From Gaetbulibacter_A aestuarii (GTDB taxonomy: Bacteria; Bacteroidota; Bacteroidia; Flavobacteriales; Flavobacteriaceae), in assembly GCF_039537665.1 (NCBI RefSeq), contig NZ_BAABAY010000001.1, positions 372,001-436,000 on the forward strand: a DNA stretch of 64,000 nucleotides, written 5' to 3'. Positions within the stretch are counted from its first letter, which is position 1; the number at the start of each line of letters is the position of its first letter. This document shows, in pieces, positions 16,800 to 26,379 of this stretch. The position numbers and the translations under genes were made by a program. The notes below the pieces were generated by a model. It made no database searches. It had not been told where the DNA came from and worked only from the letters and a program-made list of their open reading frames with translations.

Positions 16800-18527
16800 C
16801 TATTCGTTTAATAATTTTTTAGCTTGTCCTGCCCAATCTTCACGTTCTGCTTTTCCTTTTAAAGCTCCTGTTATAGAATCAAACAAGTCGTATTCTTTTT
16901 TGGTCATTTTAGCGATCTGCTTATAGGAATAAATGCCCATATCATTTAAATGAACGGCCGATTTCGGTCCGATACCATTAATCTTCATCAGATCGTCTTT
17001 TTTCTCTGTCTCCGGATCGAAAGCTCCTAATCTTTCTACCAACAAGGCAATTTCACCCGAGTGTTTATGTTGTGATACACCACTGAACGTATCAATTTCT
17101 GAAGTACGTTTATCAGTTGCTGTACCTTCCAAACTTTTCCCTTCTTCACGTAATCTTTTGTAACGTGCTCCTGAGGATTTTAAAATCGTTTTAACCTCTG
17201 CCTGAGCAATCGTTGGGAAGGTTCTTGCATATAATAAGAATAATACAAAGAAGAATCCTATGGTTCCAATAAAGATACCAACATCTACGAAGGTTGGTTG
17301 GAACATCGCCCATCCTGAAGGTTCACGACCTTTACTCAAGTCGATCACAATAATATTGAAACGCTCAAACCACATCCCAATGTTAATAATCAAGGCAACA
17401 ACGAAGGTCCACATAATGTTTCGTCTCCATTTTTTAACCCATAGTGTTAAGGGCACAATGAAGTTACAGGTAATCAATGCCCAGAATGCCCACCAGTAAG
17501 GACCGGTTGCAGCACCATAAGACAGATACGTATAATTTTCATAAGGGTTACCGGAATACCATCCGATAAAATATTCTGTTCCGTAAGCAATCGATACAAT
17601 ACCTCCGGTTAAGATAATCACCTTATTCATGTATTCAATATGAAGTAGTGTGATATAGTCTTCCAGATTGGATACCTTACGCATAACAATCAATAGCGTT
17701 TGTACCATGGCGAATCCTGAGAAAATCGCTCCGGCCACGAAGTACGGTGGGAAAATCGTGGAGTGCCATCCTGGTACTACCGACGTGGCGAAGTCGAAGG
17801 ATACAATTGTATGCACAGAAAGTACTAATGGTGTTGCCAAACCTGCTAATACCAAAGATACTTCTTCGAAACGCTGCCAATCTTTAGCTCGACCGGACCA
17901 ACCGAAACTTAACAGGGTATATATTTTCTTTTGAAATGGTTTTACCGCACGATCTCGAATCATTGCGAAATCCGGTAATAAACCTGTCCACCAGAATACC
18001 AATGAAACTGATAAATACGTTGAGATCGCAAATACGTCCCAAAGCAATGGCGAGTTAAAGTTCACCCATAAGGATCCAAATTGGTTTGGAATTGGTAGTA
18101 CCCAATAGGCTAACCAGGGGCGACCCATGTGAATGATCGGGAATAAACCGGCTTGAACTACGGCAAAGATGGTCATAGCCTCGGCAGAACGGTTAACGGC
18201 CATTCTCCATTTTTGACGGAATAATAAGAGTACAGCAGAAATCAGGGTTCCGGCGTGACCAATACCTACCCACCAAACGAAGTTGGTAATATCCCAGGCC
18301 CAGTTGATGGTTTTGTTCAATCCCCATACTCCAATACCTGTAGATATGGTGTAGATAATACATCCTACTCCCCATAGAAAAGCAGCCAGGGCAATACTAA
18401 AAACTATCCACCACGATTTGTTTGCTTTTCCCAATACCGGGGCACCAACATCAAGACTTATGTCATGATATGACTTCTCCCCACTAACTAATGGTTCTCT
18501 TATAGGTGCTTCGTAATGTGACGACAT
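16800..18527 (-). CDS. actC: Alternative complex III subunit ActC (NrfD-like) with C-terminal helix-hairpin-helix extension
   Basis: The quinol-binding NrfD/PsrC-type membrane subunit of alternative complex III, with about ten helices (WWIVFSIALAAFLWGVGCII to FIGTIGFFFVLFLLYARTFP). Conserved NrfD-like features include INWAWDITNFVWWVGIGHAG near residue 80 and HTIVSFDFATSVVPGWHSTI near 240. After the last helix (about residue 450) there is an extra ~120-residue cytoplasmic tail. It contains a linker rich in charged residues and then a helix-hairpin-helix-like domain: DDLMKINGIGPKSAVHLND followed by SYKQIAKMTKKEYDLF. Domains with the same GIGP pattern are appended to other Bacteroidetes proteins such as ribosomal protein L21. 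The full length is 575 residues against roughly 450-490 for the core family. Confidence 0.93.
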   Translation of the reverse strand: MSSHYEAPIREPLVSGEKSYHDISLDVGAPVLGKANKSWWIVFSIALAAFLWGVGCIIYTISTGIGVWGLNKTINWAWDITNFVWWVGIGHAGTLISAVLLLFRQKWRMAVNRSAEAMTIFAVVQAGLFPIIHMGRPWLAYWVLPIPNQFGSLWVNFNSPLLWDVFAISTYLSVSLVFWWTGLLPDFAMIRDRAVKPFQKKIYTLLSFGWSGRAKDWQRFEEVSLVLAGLATPLVLSVHTIVSFDFATSVVPGWHSTIFPPYFVAGAIFSGFAMVQTLLIVMRKVSNLEDYITLLHIEYMNKVIILTGGIVSIAYGTEYFIGWYSGNPYENYTYLSYGAATGPYWWAFWALITCNFIVPLTLWVKKWRRNIMWTFVVALIINIGMWFERFNIIVIDLSKGREPSGWAMFQPTFVDVGIFIGTIGFFFVLFLLYARTFPTIAQAEVKTILKSSGARYKRLREEGKSLEGTATDKRTSEIDTFSGVSQHKHSGEIALLVERLGAFDPETEKKDDLMKINGIGPKSAVHLNDMGIYSYKQIAKMTKKEYDLFDSITGALKGKAEREDWAGQAKKLLNE

Positions 18528-18556
18528 ATTTTAAATAATTATCTTAATTCAAATTT

Positions 18557-21500
18557 TTATGATTCTGTGGTGTTTTTCACCATCACCTGATACATAACAT
18601 TAGGTTTGGTGCCAATACCTTCCAATAGATGATACATTCTATCGTCGTGTAATTTCTCCACAATCTTAGCCTCTTTGTTGTTTACATCTCCAAATACCAT
18701 AGCACCATTGTTACAAGCTGCCGAACAGGCGGTTTGGAATTCACCATCTTTAACTTCACGACCTTCGCGTTTCGCATCTAAAATGGTTTTTTGTGTTTTT
18801 TGGATACACATAGAACATTTCTCCATAACACCTCTTGAACGCACTACAACATCAGGATTCAACACCATACGTCCTAAATCATCGTTCATGTAGTAATCAA
18901 ACTCATCGTTCTCACTGTATAAGAACCAGTTGAAACGACGTACTTTATAAGGACAGTTGTTAGCACAGTAACGTGTACCAATACAACGGTTATAGATCAT
19001 TTGGTTCTGACCTTGACGACCATGAGATGTTGCTGCTACCGGACATACCGTTTCACACGGTGCGTGGTTACAGTGCTGACACATTACAGGTTGGAAAGCT
19101 ACCTCAGGGTTATCGTAAGATTCAATTTCAACCTTAGAATAACCTTCAAAAGGTTTTAAATTTTCAAGATCTTCTTGTTCTTCCTTAAAGGTGTCGTTAG
19201 AAGAATAGTAACGGTCGATACGCAACCAGTGCATATCTCTAAATTTACGTACTTCACGTTTACCTACTACAGGAACGTTGTTCTCTGAGTGACACGCAAT
19301 AACACAAGCACCACAACCCGTACAAGCGTTCAAGTCGATAGACAGATTGAAATGCGGCTGTACAGAGCGATCGAAATCTACCCAAATGTTTGCATTCTTG
19401 TCGCGAACAGAAATTTCGTTATGATCGTAACTCACTTGTTCTACTTCATTCCAGTAATGCTTGTCTTTCGTATTGAAGATCTCAAGGGTTGTTTCCTTGA
19501 TGATATCCTCACGACCAGCCATGGTATTTTGTAACTGAACAGAAGCAAACTCATGCTCACCATCAGCTAAACCAACAGTGGCATCCTGAATCGTATCGAA
19601 GTTTTGATAGAATTTATAAGCGTTAACACCGGTTTTCATTTCATCTTTCATCCCGGTAGATGTTCTTCCGTACCCTAAAGCTAGGCCTACAGAACCTCTG
19701 GCCTGACCCGGTTGAATAATTACGGGTACTTTTAAGGTTGTTCCATTAACAGTAACATTCGCATAGCTACCATTCAACGCACCGTTTGATACGTGTCTGT
19801 TTTCCAACTGAAGCGCATCAGCGTCGTATTTGGAAACGGTTAAATAGTTATCCCATGACGTTCTGGTAATAGGATCAGGGAATTCTTGCAACCATGGGTT
19901 GTTGGCTTGTCTACCATCACCCATACCTACTTTAGTATATAAGGTTAACTCTAAACCTCCGGATGCTTTTGCAGATGCTGCTAAAGCACGTGCTGCGTCA
20001 CCCATGGCCATAGAAGTTGTTTCTTCTACATCTGAAGCCTCTGCTGTTTCAGGTGTTTCGGTAGCGATGGTTCCCATGTAAACACCATCGTGTAAAGCCT
20101 GATTGAAAGAACTTCCACCTAAAATATCAGTTCCCCAGGTAGCCTTAATATAATCGTGATATGTTGAAGGGTTATCATTCCAAATCAACATCACATCTTG
20201 AAATTGTTTTGTATCAAATAACGGACGAATCGTTGGTTGCATTAAACCATAATGTCCTTTTTTCAATTCTGTATCACCCCAAGATTCTAAGAAATGTGGG
20301 GTTGCTGCGATATATTCTGCTTGAGAAGCTGTTTCATCAGCCTTCATAGAGAAGGCTACAGAAAGATCCGCTTTCTTTAAACCTTCAGCAAAATCATCAG
20401 CATTTGGAAGAGAGTAAAGTGGATTCACACCGCACATGATAACAGCACCAATGTTTCCGGCTTTCATATCCGAAACTAAGGCCACCATAGCTTTGTCACT
20501 TCCTTGTCTTGTATAAATTGGTGTTGATTTATCAAAAATGGTACTTTTTAAATACTCATTGATTTCCAAAACAACAGTTTGTGCATTAACATCTTGAATT
20601 CCGGTAACAACAACGCCTTTGCTTCCTGCACGTTTTAATTGTGAAGCAGCTTTTTTAACAGCTTCATCAATCGCTTCAGGTAAACTTCCTGATACAGAAC
20701 CACCAACCACATAGCTATATAATTTAGCTAAAGCTAATTTTTGTTCGCTAGGTTTTAATGGCACACGTTTATCGGCGTTACCACCGGTGAGGGTCATATT
20801 TGATTCAAACTGAATATGTCTTGACATTTTACCTTCATGAGGTACACGACTTTTAGCGTAGCTGGAATCAAATCCACCACCTTGCCAGTTCGCCAAGAAA
20901 TCAGCACCAATCGAAACGATCACCTCTGCTTCTGAGAAGTCATAATTTGGTAAGGCACGCTCACCATATTTTGCTTCATAAGCATCAAGCGTAGCTGATT
21001 CAGAAACAGTATCGTAAACTACGTGACGAACATTACCGTATTTTTCCTGAAATTCAGAAATCAATTTACTTGTAGAAGGACTGGCAAAGGTTTGTGTTAA
21101 CAACACAATCGGTTTGTTAGCCGCAGAAATATCAGTTAATTTACTTTTTGTTTCGGCAAAAAATGTCCCCCAAGAAATAGATTCTCCGGCTTTTTTAGGG
21201 CTTTGAACACGCAAACTGTCGTATAACCCTAAAACAGAGGCATTCACTCTGGCATTTACATTGCCGGTAGCCTCAGCCATAGTATTCTTTTCAATTTTTA
21301 TAGGACGCCCCTCACGTGTTTTTACCAATACACTGGCAAAATCGTATCCATCTGCAATTGTAGTAGCATAGTAATTTGCAACACCAGGAATAATCTCTTT
21401 GGGTTGTTGCACGTAAGGAATCGATTTGTGTACAGGTCCTTCACAGGCTGCTAATGAAGCAGCTGCCGTAGTGAAACCTACATATTTTAAGAAATCGCGT

Positions 21501-21655
21501 CGGGTTGTGGAAGAAGATTCCAGAGTTTCTTTATCTCCTAAAAATGCATCTGTTGGAAGTTCTTCTACAAACTCGTTTTGTCTTAGCGTCTCAACAATGG
21601 AGCTATTCTCGTTAAGCTCCTCAACACTTTTCCAGTATTTCTTGTTTGATGACAT
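18557..21655 (-). CDS. actB: Alternative complex III subunit ActB (molybdopterin-oxidoreductase-like plus four-cluster iron-sulfur protein)
   Basis: The large periplasmic electron-transfer subunit of alternative complex III. The 1032 residues begin with a twin-arginine signal (TRRDFLKYVGFTTAAASLAACEG), and the Cys in LAAC suggests lipid attachment as well. A molybdopterin-oxidoreductase-like domain (about 60-740) follows, which in known ActB proteins lacks the cofactor. The C-terminal ferredoxin-like domain has four Cys clusters: CTGCGACVIACHSENN, CQHCNHAPCETVCPV, CIGTRYCANNCPYKVRRF, and CSMCIQKTQ with the later CSAACNNGAMVFGD. In characterised ActB these hold three [4Fe-4S] and one [3Fe-4S]. 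It lies 31 bases after actA and 29 before actC. Confidence 0.95.
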   Translation of the reverse strand: MSSNKKYWKSVEELNENSSIVETLRQNEFVEELPTDAFLGDKETLESSSTTRRDFLKYVGFTTAAASLAACEGPVHKSIPYVQQPKEIIPGVANYYATTIADGYDFASVLVKTREGRPIKIEKNTMAEATGNVNARVNASVLGLYDSLRVQSPKKAGESISWGTFFAETKSKLTDISAANKPIVLLTQTFASPSTSKLISEFQEKYGNVRHVVYDTVSESATLDAYEAKYGERALPNYDFSEAEVIVSIGADFLANWQGGGFDSSYAKSRVPHEGKMSRHIQFESNMTLTGGNADKRVPLKPSEQKLALAKLYSYVVGGSVSGSLPEAIDEAVKKAASQLKRAGSKGVVVTGIQDVNAQTVVLEINEYLKSTIFDKSTPIYTRQGSDKAMVALVSDMKAGNIGAVIMCGVNPLYSLPNADDFAEGLKKADLSVAFSMKADETASQAEYIAATPHFLESWGDTELKKGHYGLMQPTIRPLFDTKQFQDVMLIWNDNPSTYHDYIKATWGTDILGGSSFNQALHDGVYMGTIATETPETAEASDVEETTSMAMGDAARALAASAKASGGLELTLYTKVGMGDGRQANNPWLQEFPDPITRTSWDNYLTVSKYDADALQLENRHVSNGALNGSYANVTVNGTTLKVPVIIQPGQARGSVGLALGYGRTSTGMKDEMKTGVNAYKFYQNFDTIQDATVGLADGEHEFASVQLQNTMAGREDIIKETTLEIFNTKDKHYWNEVEQVSYDHNEISVRDKNANIWVDFDRSVQPHFNLSIDLNACTGCGACVIACHSENNVPVVGKREVRKFRDMHWLRIDRYYSSNDTFKEEQEDLENLKPFEGYSKVEIESYDNPEVAFQPVMCQHCNHAPCETVCPVAATSHGRQGQNQMIYNRCIGTRYCANNCPYKVRRFNWFLYSENDEFDYYMNDDLGRMVLNPDVVVRSRGVMEKCSMCIQKTQKTILDAKREGREVKDGEFQTACSAACNNGAMVFGDVNNKEAKIVEKLHDDRMYHLLEGIGTKPNVMYQVMVKNTTES

Positions 21656-21686
21656 ATGATATAATTGAATTACTTCGTATTAATTT

Positions 21687-22994
21687 TTAATAGTGGCATC
21701 TACCACATTCCAATCCACCCATTTGGGCTTCTGTTAACTCATCCACGCCGTATTTTTTCTTCAACTCATCGTGAATTTTTTCGTAATAACCGTTACCCTC
21801 CATCTTAACGTTGGTTACACGGTGACAGTTAATACACCAACCCATGGTTAATGGTGCATATTGATACATAACTTCCATTTCCTCTACAGGTCCGTGACAA
21901 GTTTGACACTCAACACCACCAACAGTAACGTGTTGCGAATGGTTAAAGTAAACAAAATCAGGCAACTTATGAATTTGAACCCATTTTACAGGTTCTGTTT
22001 TTCCGGTGTAGCGTTGATTCGTATCATCCCAACCAACGGCTTTGTATAATTTCTTGATCTCACCATCATAGAACTCTTTAGAATATTCTTCAGTAGCCGT
22101 TTCCGGTGCTACCTCATAAATAGACTTATGACAGTTCATACAGATATTAAGTGATGGAATTCCGGAGTGCTTGCTCACACGTGCTGAAGAGTGACAATAT
22201 TTACAATCAATACCGTTATCACCAGCGTGAATTCTATGAGAATAATGAATTGGTTGAACAGGTTGATAGCCTTGATCAACACCGATCTGCATCATCCATC
22301 CGTAAGCAAAATAAGCACTACCTAATAAGAAGAAGATCGCTAAAACAACCATTAAGAATTGATTCTCAACAAACGCTTTCCATAATGGCTTGCGTTTTGG
22401 TTTTTCTTCGATCTCAATATTTTGGACTTCAGCAAAACGACGTAAGGTCTTGTTCACTGAGTATAAGCCTAAAGCTAATAATGCAAATAAAATAGCCAAA
22501 GCTCCAAGCAGCACATCATTTGAAACACCACCGGTGTTGGATGGCATACCTGATCCATCACCACCACCTTGAGCCATAGCGGCTGGTTGTGCTGGTTGCG
22601 GTTTTGGTTGCGCAGTATACGCTAAAATATTATCGATATCGGCTTCAGATAACTGAGGGAAGGCAGTCATCGCCGTTTTGTTGTATTCGTTGTACAGGTT
22701 GTTGGCGTAAGTATCGCCGGATTTTAAAACCGCAGCACTGTTGTGAATCCAATCGTAGATCCATTGTCTGTCCTTACCGGCATCTTCAGCAATACGCTGC
22801 TCGATGTTACGAAGTGCAGGACCTGTCATTTTTCTGTCCAGTTGATGACAAGCAGCACAATTGGCATTAAACAATTCTTTTCCTTTTGCTGGATCACCCT
22901 CTTGAGCTGAAAGGGCGGTAGTAAATGCTAGTAAAGAAATTAAGGCTACGCGAAAGATGCTTTTACTTAATTTACGGTGAATCACCTGTTTCAT
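21687..22994 (-). CDS. actA: Alternative complex III subunit ActA, multiheme cytochrome c
   Basis: Membrane-anchored multiheme cytochrome c that relays electrons out of ActB. About 435 residues. Six heme c motifs are visible: CAACH in an N-terminal class I-like cytochrome domain, then CKYCH, CMNCH, CQTCH, CINCH and CGRCH in a c7/NrfB-like C-terminal domain. Two membrane helices separate the parts (VLLGALAILFALLALGLYSV and FLMVVLAIFFLLGSAYFAYG). Classical ActA has five hemes; the extra N-terminal domain accounts for the sixth. I placed the start at ATG 22992-22994 because MKQVIHRKLSKSIFRVALIS gives a clean signal peptide; another in-frame ATG at 23063 would add 23 charged residues ahead of it. 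It is the first gene of the operon. Confidence 0.93.
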   Translation of the reverse strand: MKQVIHRKLSKSIFRVALISLLAFTTALSAQEGDPAKGKELFNANCAACHQLDRKMTGPALRNIEQRIAEDAGKDRQWIYDWIHNSAAVLKSGDTYANNLYNEYNKTAMTAFPQLSEADIDNILAYTAQPKPQPAQPAAMAQGGGDGSGMPSNTGGVSNDVLLGALAILFALLALGLYSVNKTLRRFAEVQNIEIEEKPKRKPLWKAFVENQFLMVVLAIFFLLGSAYFAYGWMMQIGVDQGYQPVQPIHYSHRIHAGDNGIDCKYCHSSARVSKHSGIPSLNICMNCHKSIYEVAPETATEEYSKEFYDGEIKKLYKAVGWDDTNQRYTGKTEPVKWVQIHKLPDFVYFNHSQHVTVGGVECQTCHGPVEEMEVMYQYAPLTMGWCINCHRVTNVKMEGNGYYEKIHDELKKKYGVDELTEAQMGGLECGRCHY

Positions 22995-23074
22995 ATTGTT
23001 AGTTATATTAACTTCTAAACTTTGGTATGATTTTTTCTTTGATAAAGATAAAAAAGCATACATAAAATCTCAGG

Positions 23075-23105
23075 CAAAAGTAATACTTAAAGTCGATTTT
23101 AGAAA
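23075..23105 (-). promoter_or_regulatory. Promoter of the actABCDEF-coxBA operon
   Basis: On the minus strand TTTC (plus 23102-23105), 19 bases, then TACTTTTG (plus 23075-23082) closely match the Bacteroidetes primary-sigma pattern TTTG-N19-21-TAnnTTTG. The predicted transcript would start near 23068, giving a leader of about 75 bases to the preferred actA ATG at 22994. Confidence 0.6.
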
Positions 23106-23180
23106 TGTTAGAATAGTGTTAATTGCTAATTTAGATAAATTCTAAATAATAAAAAAGACCACTTTTTAGTTAATTACGTA

Positions 23181-23188
23181 TAACTTTG
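23181..23188 (+). promoter_or_regulatory. Putative promoter -7 element for the SPOR-domain gene
   Basis: TAACTTTG matches TAnnTTTG exactly and lies 18 bases before the ATG at 23207. The -33 region is only T-rich (around 23162-23167), so the assignment rests on the -7 box. Confidence 0.4.
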
Positions 23189-23206
23189 TATAAATAAAAT
23201 TTTAAA

Positions 23207-23593
23207 ATGAAAACCTACTCTTTGAATATTAGCGCTTTAGTCTTTTTTCTGTTTTTGGCTTCGCCGAAATTTTGTCACGCACAAACCGGACGTGTAGAAG
23301 TAAATCAGGATCCTAAAATTGCAACCCTGTTAAATCTGAAAAAACAAATGAATAAGAGTGATGTGGATTCCGATCGCTATAAGATTCAAATATATAATGG
23401 AAATCGTTCCGGAGCTTATGATGCCGAAAAAGAATTTAAAAAAAACTTCCCGGATTGGGCCACCAAAGTGGTTTACGAGCAACCTAATTTTAAAACATGG
23501 ATTGGTAGTTTTAGAACACGTTTGGAAGCCGATCGCGCCTTAAAGGAAGTCAAGAAAAAGTTTTCCAACGCCTTTATTTTCAAACCGAAATAA
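23207..23593 (+). CDS. SPOR-domain periplasmic protein
   Basis: A 128-residue secreted protein: signal peptide MKTYSLNISALVFFLFLASP with cleavage probably after CHAQ, a short linker, and a C-terminal SPOR domain (about residues 55-128; YKIQIYNGNRSGAYDAEKEF, PNFKTWIGSFRTRLEADRAL, NAFIFKPK). SPOR domains bind glycan strands of peptidoglycan lacking stem peptides, usually at division sites, so a role in envelope remodelling is plausible but not shown. It is a single-gene unit with its own promoter-like box and a terminator shared with infB, facing the act operon back to back. Confidence 0.9.
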   Translation: MKTYSLNISALVFFLFLASPKFCHAQTGRVEVNQDPKIATLLNLKKQMNKSDVDSDRYKIQIYNGNRSGAYDAEKEFKKNFPDWATKVVYEQPNFKTWIGSFRTRLEADRALKEVKKKFSNAFIFKPK

Positions 23594-23610
23594 CTAAAAA
23601 AACAGCATAA

Positions 23611-23640
23611 AAAAAAGCGACCTAAATGGGTCGCTTTTTT
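23611..23640. terminator. Bidirectional intrinsic terminator between the SPOR gene and infB
   Basis: Perfect 12-base inverted repeat (aaaaaagcgacc at 23611-23622, ggtcgctttttt at 23629-23640, six-base loop) with T-runs on both strands, placed between two convergent genes that end at 23593 and 23660. Confidence 0.9.
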
Positions 23641-23659
23641 TATTTATATCAGTATTGAA

Positions 23660-26350
23660 TTACAGTTTCTTTTTAACCTCAACTTCATGGAAAGCCTCGA
23701 TAATATCACCTTCTTTAATATCGTTGAAATTCTTGATTTGCATACCGCAATCGTATCCTTTGGATACTTCTTTTACGTCGTCTTTAAAACGTTTCAAAGA
23801 AGCTAACTCTCCGGTATGAACAACCACACCATCACGAATAAGACGCACACCTGAATTACGCATGATCTTACCGCTGGTTACCATACAACCGGCAATACTA
23901 CCAATTTTTGAAACTTTAAAGATCTCGCGGATCTCAGCCGTACCGGTAACTTCTTCTTTAAGTTCTGGCGACAACATACCTTCCATGGCATCTTTCAAGT
24001 CGTTAATAGCGTCGTAGATAATTGAATAAGTTCTAATATCGATTTCTTCTTTATCCGCGATCGCTCGGGCATTACCTACCGGACGCACATTAAATCCAAC
24101 AATGATGGCATCTGATGCCGATGCTAATAATACATCACTTTCAGTAATAGCACCAACACCTTTATGTAGAATATTCACCTGAATTTCTTCAGTTGAAAGC
24201 TTCTGGAAGGAATCAGTTAAGGCTTCCACAGAACCGTCCACATCACCTTTAAGAATGATGTTCAATTCCTGGAAGTCACCTAATGCAATTCGTCGTCCAA
24301 TTTCATCTAGTGTAATATGTCGTTGTGTTCTTACGGATTGCTCACGTTGTAATTGAGCGCGTTTCGAAGCGATCTGTTTGGCTTCACGCTCATCTTCAAA
24401 CACATTAAACTTATCACCCGCCTGAGGCGCACCATCAAGTCCTAAGATAGATACCGGCGTTGAAGGTCCGGCTTCTTTGACTTCCTTACCACGCTCATCT
24501 TGCATGGCTTTGATCTTACCACTGTGTTGTCCTGCTAATACATAATCACCTATGTGCAATGTACCGGCTTGTACCAAAACGGTAGAAACATAACCCCGAC
24601 CTTTGTCAAGGTAGGCCTCTACCACGGTTCCTACAGCTGGTTTATTCGGGTTTGCTTTCAGCTCTAATAATTCGGCTTCAAGCAATACTTTTTCTAATAA
24701 TTCTTTAACTCCGGTACCAAATTTTGCCGAAATATCATGGGATTGGATTTTACCTCCCCAGTCCTCTACCAATAAATTCATATTGGCCAGACCTTCTTTG
24801 ATTTTATCTGGATTGGCTTCCGGTTTATCTATTTTGTTAATTGCAAAAACAATGGGTACACCTGCAGCCTGGGCATGCGAAATGGCCTCCTTGGTTTGCG
24901 GCATGATATCATCATCGGCTGCAGCCACAATAATGGCTATATCTGTTACCTGAGCACCACGTGCACGCATTGCCGTAAAGGCTTCGTGACCCGGTGTATC
25001 TAAAAAGGCAATTTTCTGACCGTTGTCTAATGTTACGCCGTAGGCACCAATGTGCTGGGTTATACCTCCGGACTCACCGGCAATCACGTTCTCTTCACGA
25101 ATGTAATCCAGAAGTGACGTTTTACCATGATCTACGTGACCCATTACCGTTACTATAGGAGCTCTAGGCTCTAAATCTTCCGGTTTATCCTCTACCTCTT
25201 CAATAGATTCTTCGATATCTGCTGTTACAAATTCAACCTGATAACCAAATTCCTCAGCCACGATTGAAAGTGTTTCAGCATCTAATCGCTGGTTCATGGT
25301 TACCATCATACCAAGCGACATACATGCTGAGATAACCTGTGTTACAGGAACATCCATCATGGTAGCTACCTCACTTGCTGTAACAAATTCAGTTACTTTT
25401 AGAATTTTACTATCTGCAGCTTCTTGTTGTTGATCAAGAGCAGATTGCTCTTTGTGTTGATCTCGTTTGTCACGACGGTATTTAGCGCCTTTTCCTTTAC
25501 TGGATTTTCCCTGAAGTTTCTCCAGCGTTTCGCGCACTTGTTTTTTAACTTCTTCCTCGCTAGGCTCTTCTTTTATAGTACTTCTGCGACCCTTTCCTTT
25601 ATTTCGGTCGTTTCTTCCCGGTTTACCCTGATTGCCACCAGGTCCGGCTTTGCTGATGCGACGACGCTTCTTTTTACCCTTGTTCTTATCGTCAGCATCG
25701 GATTTTTTATCCTCTTTCTTTTTCTTGGGTTTATTGAATTGTGATAGGTCAATTTTGTCACCAGCGATTTTTGGTCCTGAGAGTTTTTTGTATTTGGTTT
25801 CAACTTTCTCTTCAGGAATAACCGCTTCACCATCAACAATAATACGCTTTTGTGCTTCCTTCTCCTTCGCCGGTTTTTCTTCAGGTTTTGATTCCTTTTT
25901 AACTTCGGGCTTTTTGGCTTCTTTTTCGGAAGGCTCGGCTTTCTCCTTTTTAGGAGCTTCTGCAGGCTTTTCTTCTTCAGATTTAGTTTCAGGCTTTTTG
26001 GAATCCAAATCGATTTTCCCGACTTGTTTTGGTCCTGAAAGCGCTTTGGACGCTTTTATAACCTCCTCCTTTTTAGCCTCCTCGCGTTGTTTTTCTTCCT
26101 GCTCGCGCTCACGCTGTTCACGAAGCATGTCTTTTTCCTTCTGCTTTGCTTCGCTTACTTTCTGAGACTTCACTTTCTTGTTCGCGTCCGTTTCAAATTC
26201 ATCCGATAGCACCTTATAGGTCTCTTCAGAAATTTTAGTAGTCGGACGCTTATCGATCTCGATGCCTTTGGAATCCAAAAATTCCACAGCACGATCCAGA
26301 GAAATGTTTAACTCGCGTAATACTTTATTTAATCTTATTGTTTCAGCCAT
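23660..26350 (-). CDS. infB: Translation initiation factor IF-2
   Basis: GTPase that brings initiator tRNA to the 30S ribosome. The 896 residues have the usual layout: an N-terminal IF2_N domain (AETIRLNKVLRELNISLDRA), a very long Lys/Glu-rich low-complexity linker (about 60-310, e.g. KPEVKKESKPEEKPAKEKEA), a second IF2_N-like region, then the GTPase core: GHVDHGKTSLLDYIR (G1), GITQHIGAYGV (G2), DTPGHEAFTAMRARG (G3), NKIDKP (G4), with domains II-IV to the end (SGKIMRNSGVRLIRDGVVVH). Last gene of rimP-nusA-infB, 29 bases after nusA. The linker composition is typical of Bacteroidetes IF-2. Confidence 0.97.
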   Translation of the reverse strand: MAETIRLNKVLRELNISLDRAVEFLDSKGIEIDKRPTTKISEETYKVLSDEFETDANKKVKSQKVSEAKQKEKDMLREQREREQEEKQREEAKKEEVIKASKALSGPKQVGKIDLDSKKPETKSEEEKPAEAPKKEKAEPSEKEAKKPEVKKESKPEEKPAKEKEAQKRIIVDGEAVIPEEKVETKYKKLSGPKIAGDKIDLSQFNKPKKKKEDKKSDADDKNKGKKKRRRISKAGPGGNQGKPGRNDRNKGKGRRSTIKEEPSEEEVKKQVRETLEKLQGKSSKGKGAKYRRDKRDQHKEQSALDQQQEAADSKILKVTEFVTASEVATMMDVPVTQVISACMSLGMMVTMNQRLDAETLSIVAEEFGYQVEFVTADIEESIEEVEDKPEDLEPRAPIVTVMGHVDHGKTSLLDYIREENVIAGESGGITQHIGAYGVTLDNGQKIAFLDTPGHEAFTAMRARGAQVTDIAIIVAAADDDIMPQTKEAISHAQAAGVPIVFAINKIDKPEANPDKIKEGLANMNLLVEDWGGKIQSHDISAKFGTGVKELLEKVLLEAELLELKANPNKPAVGTVVEAYLDKGRGYVSTVLVQAGTLHIGDYVLAGQHSGKIKAMQDERGKEVKEAGPSTPVSILGLDGAPQAGDKFNVFEDEREAKQIASKRAQLQREQSVRTQRHITLDEIGRRIALGDFQELNIILKGDVDGSVEALTDSFQKLSTEEIQVNILHKGVGAITESDVLLASASDAIIVGFNVRPVGNARAIADKEEIDIRTYSIIYDAINDLKDAMEGMLSPELKEEVTGTAEIREIFKVSKIGSIAGCMVTSGKIMRNSGVRLIRDGVVVHTGELASLKRFKDDVKEVSKGYDCGMQIKNFNDIKEGDIIEAFHEVEVKKKL

Positions 26351-26379
26351 AAATTGCCTTTAAAATACTCAAATATAAA

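Noticed and set aside
22995..23063. Longer ActA start at ATG 23063
   Set aside because: It would place 23 mostly polar residues with a KKK run ahead of a complete signal peptide; the shorter start is more likely, though not proven.
25632..26165. 177-codon frame antisense to infB
   Set aside because: It is the reverse of the Lys/Glu-rich IF-2 linker, giving Ser/Phe/Leu-rich nonsense; infB is certain on the other strand.
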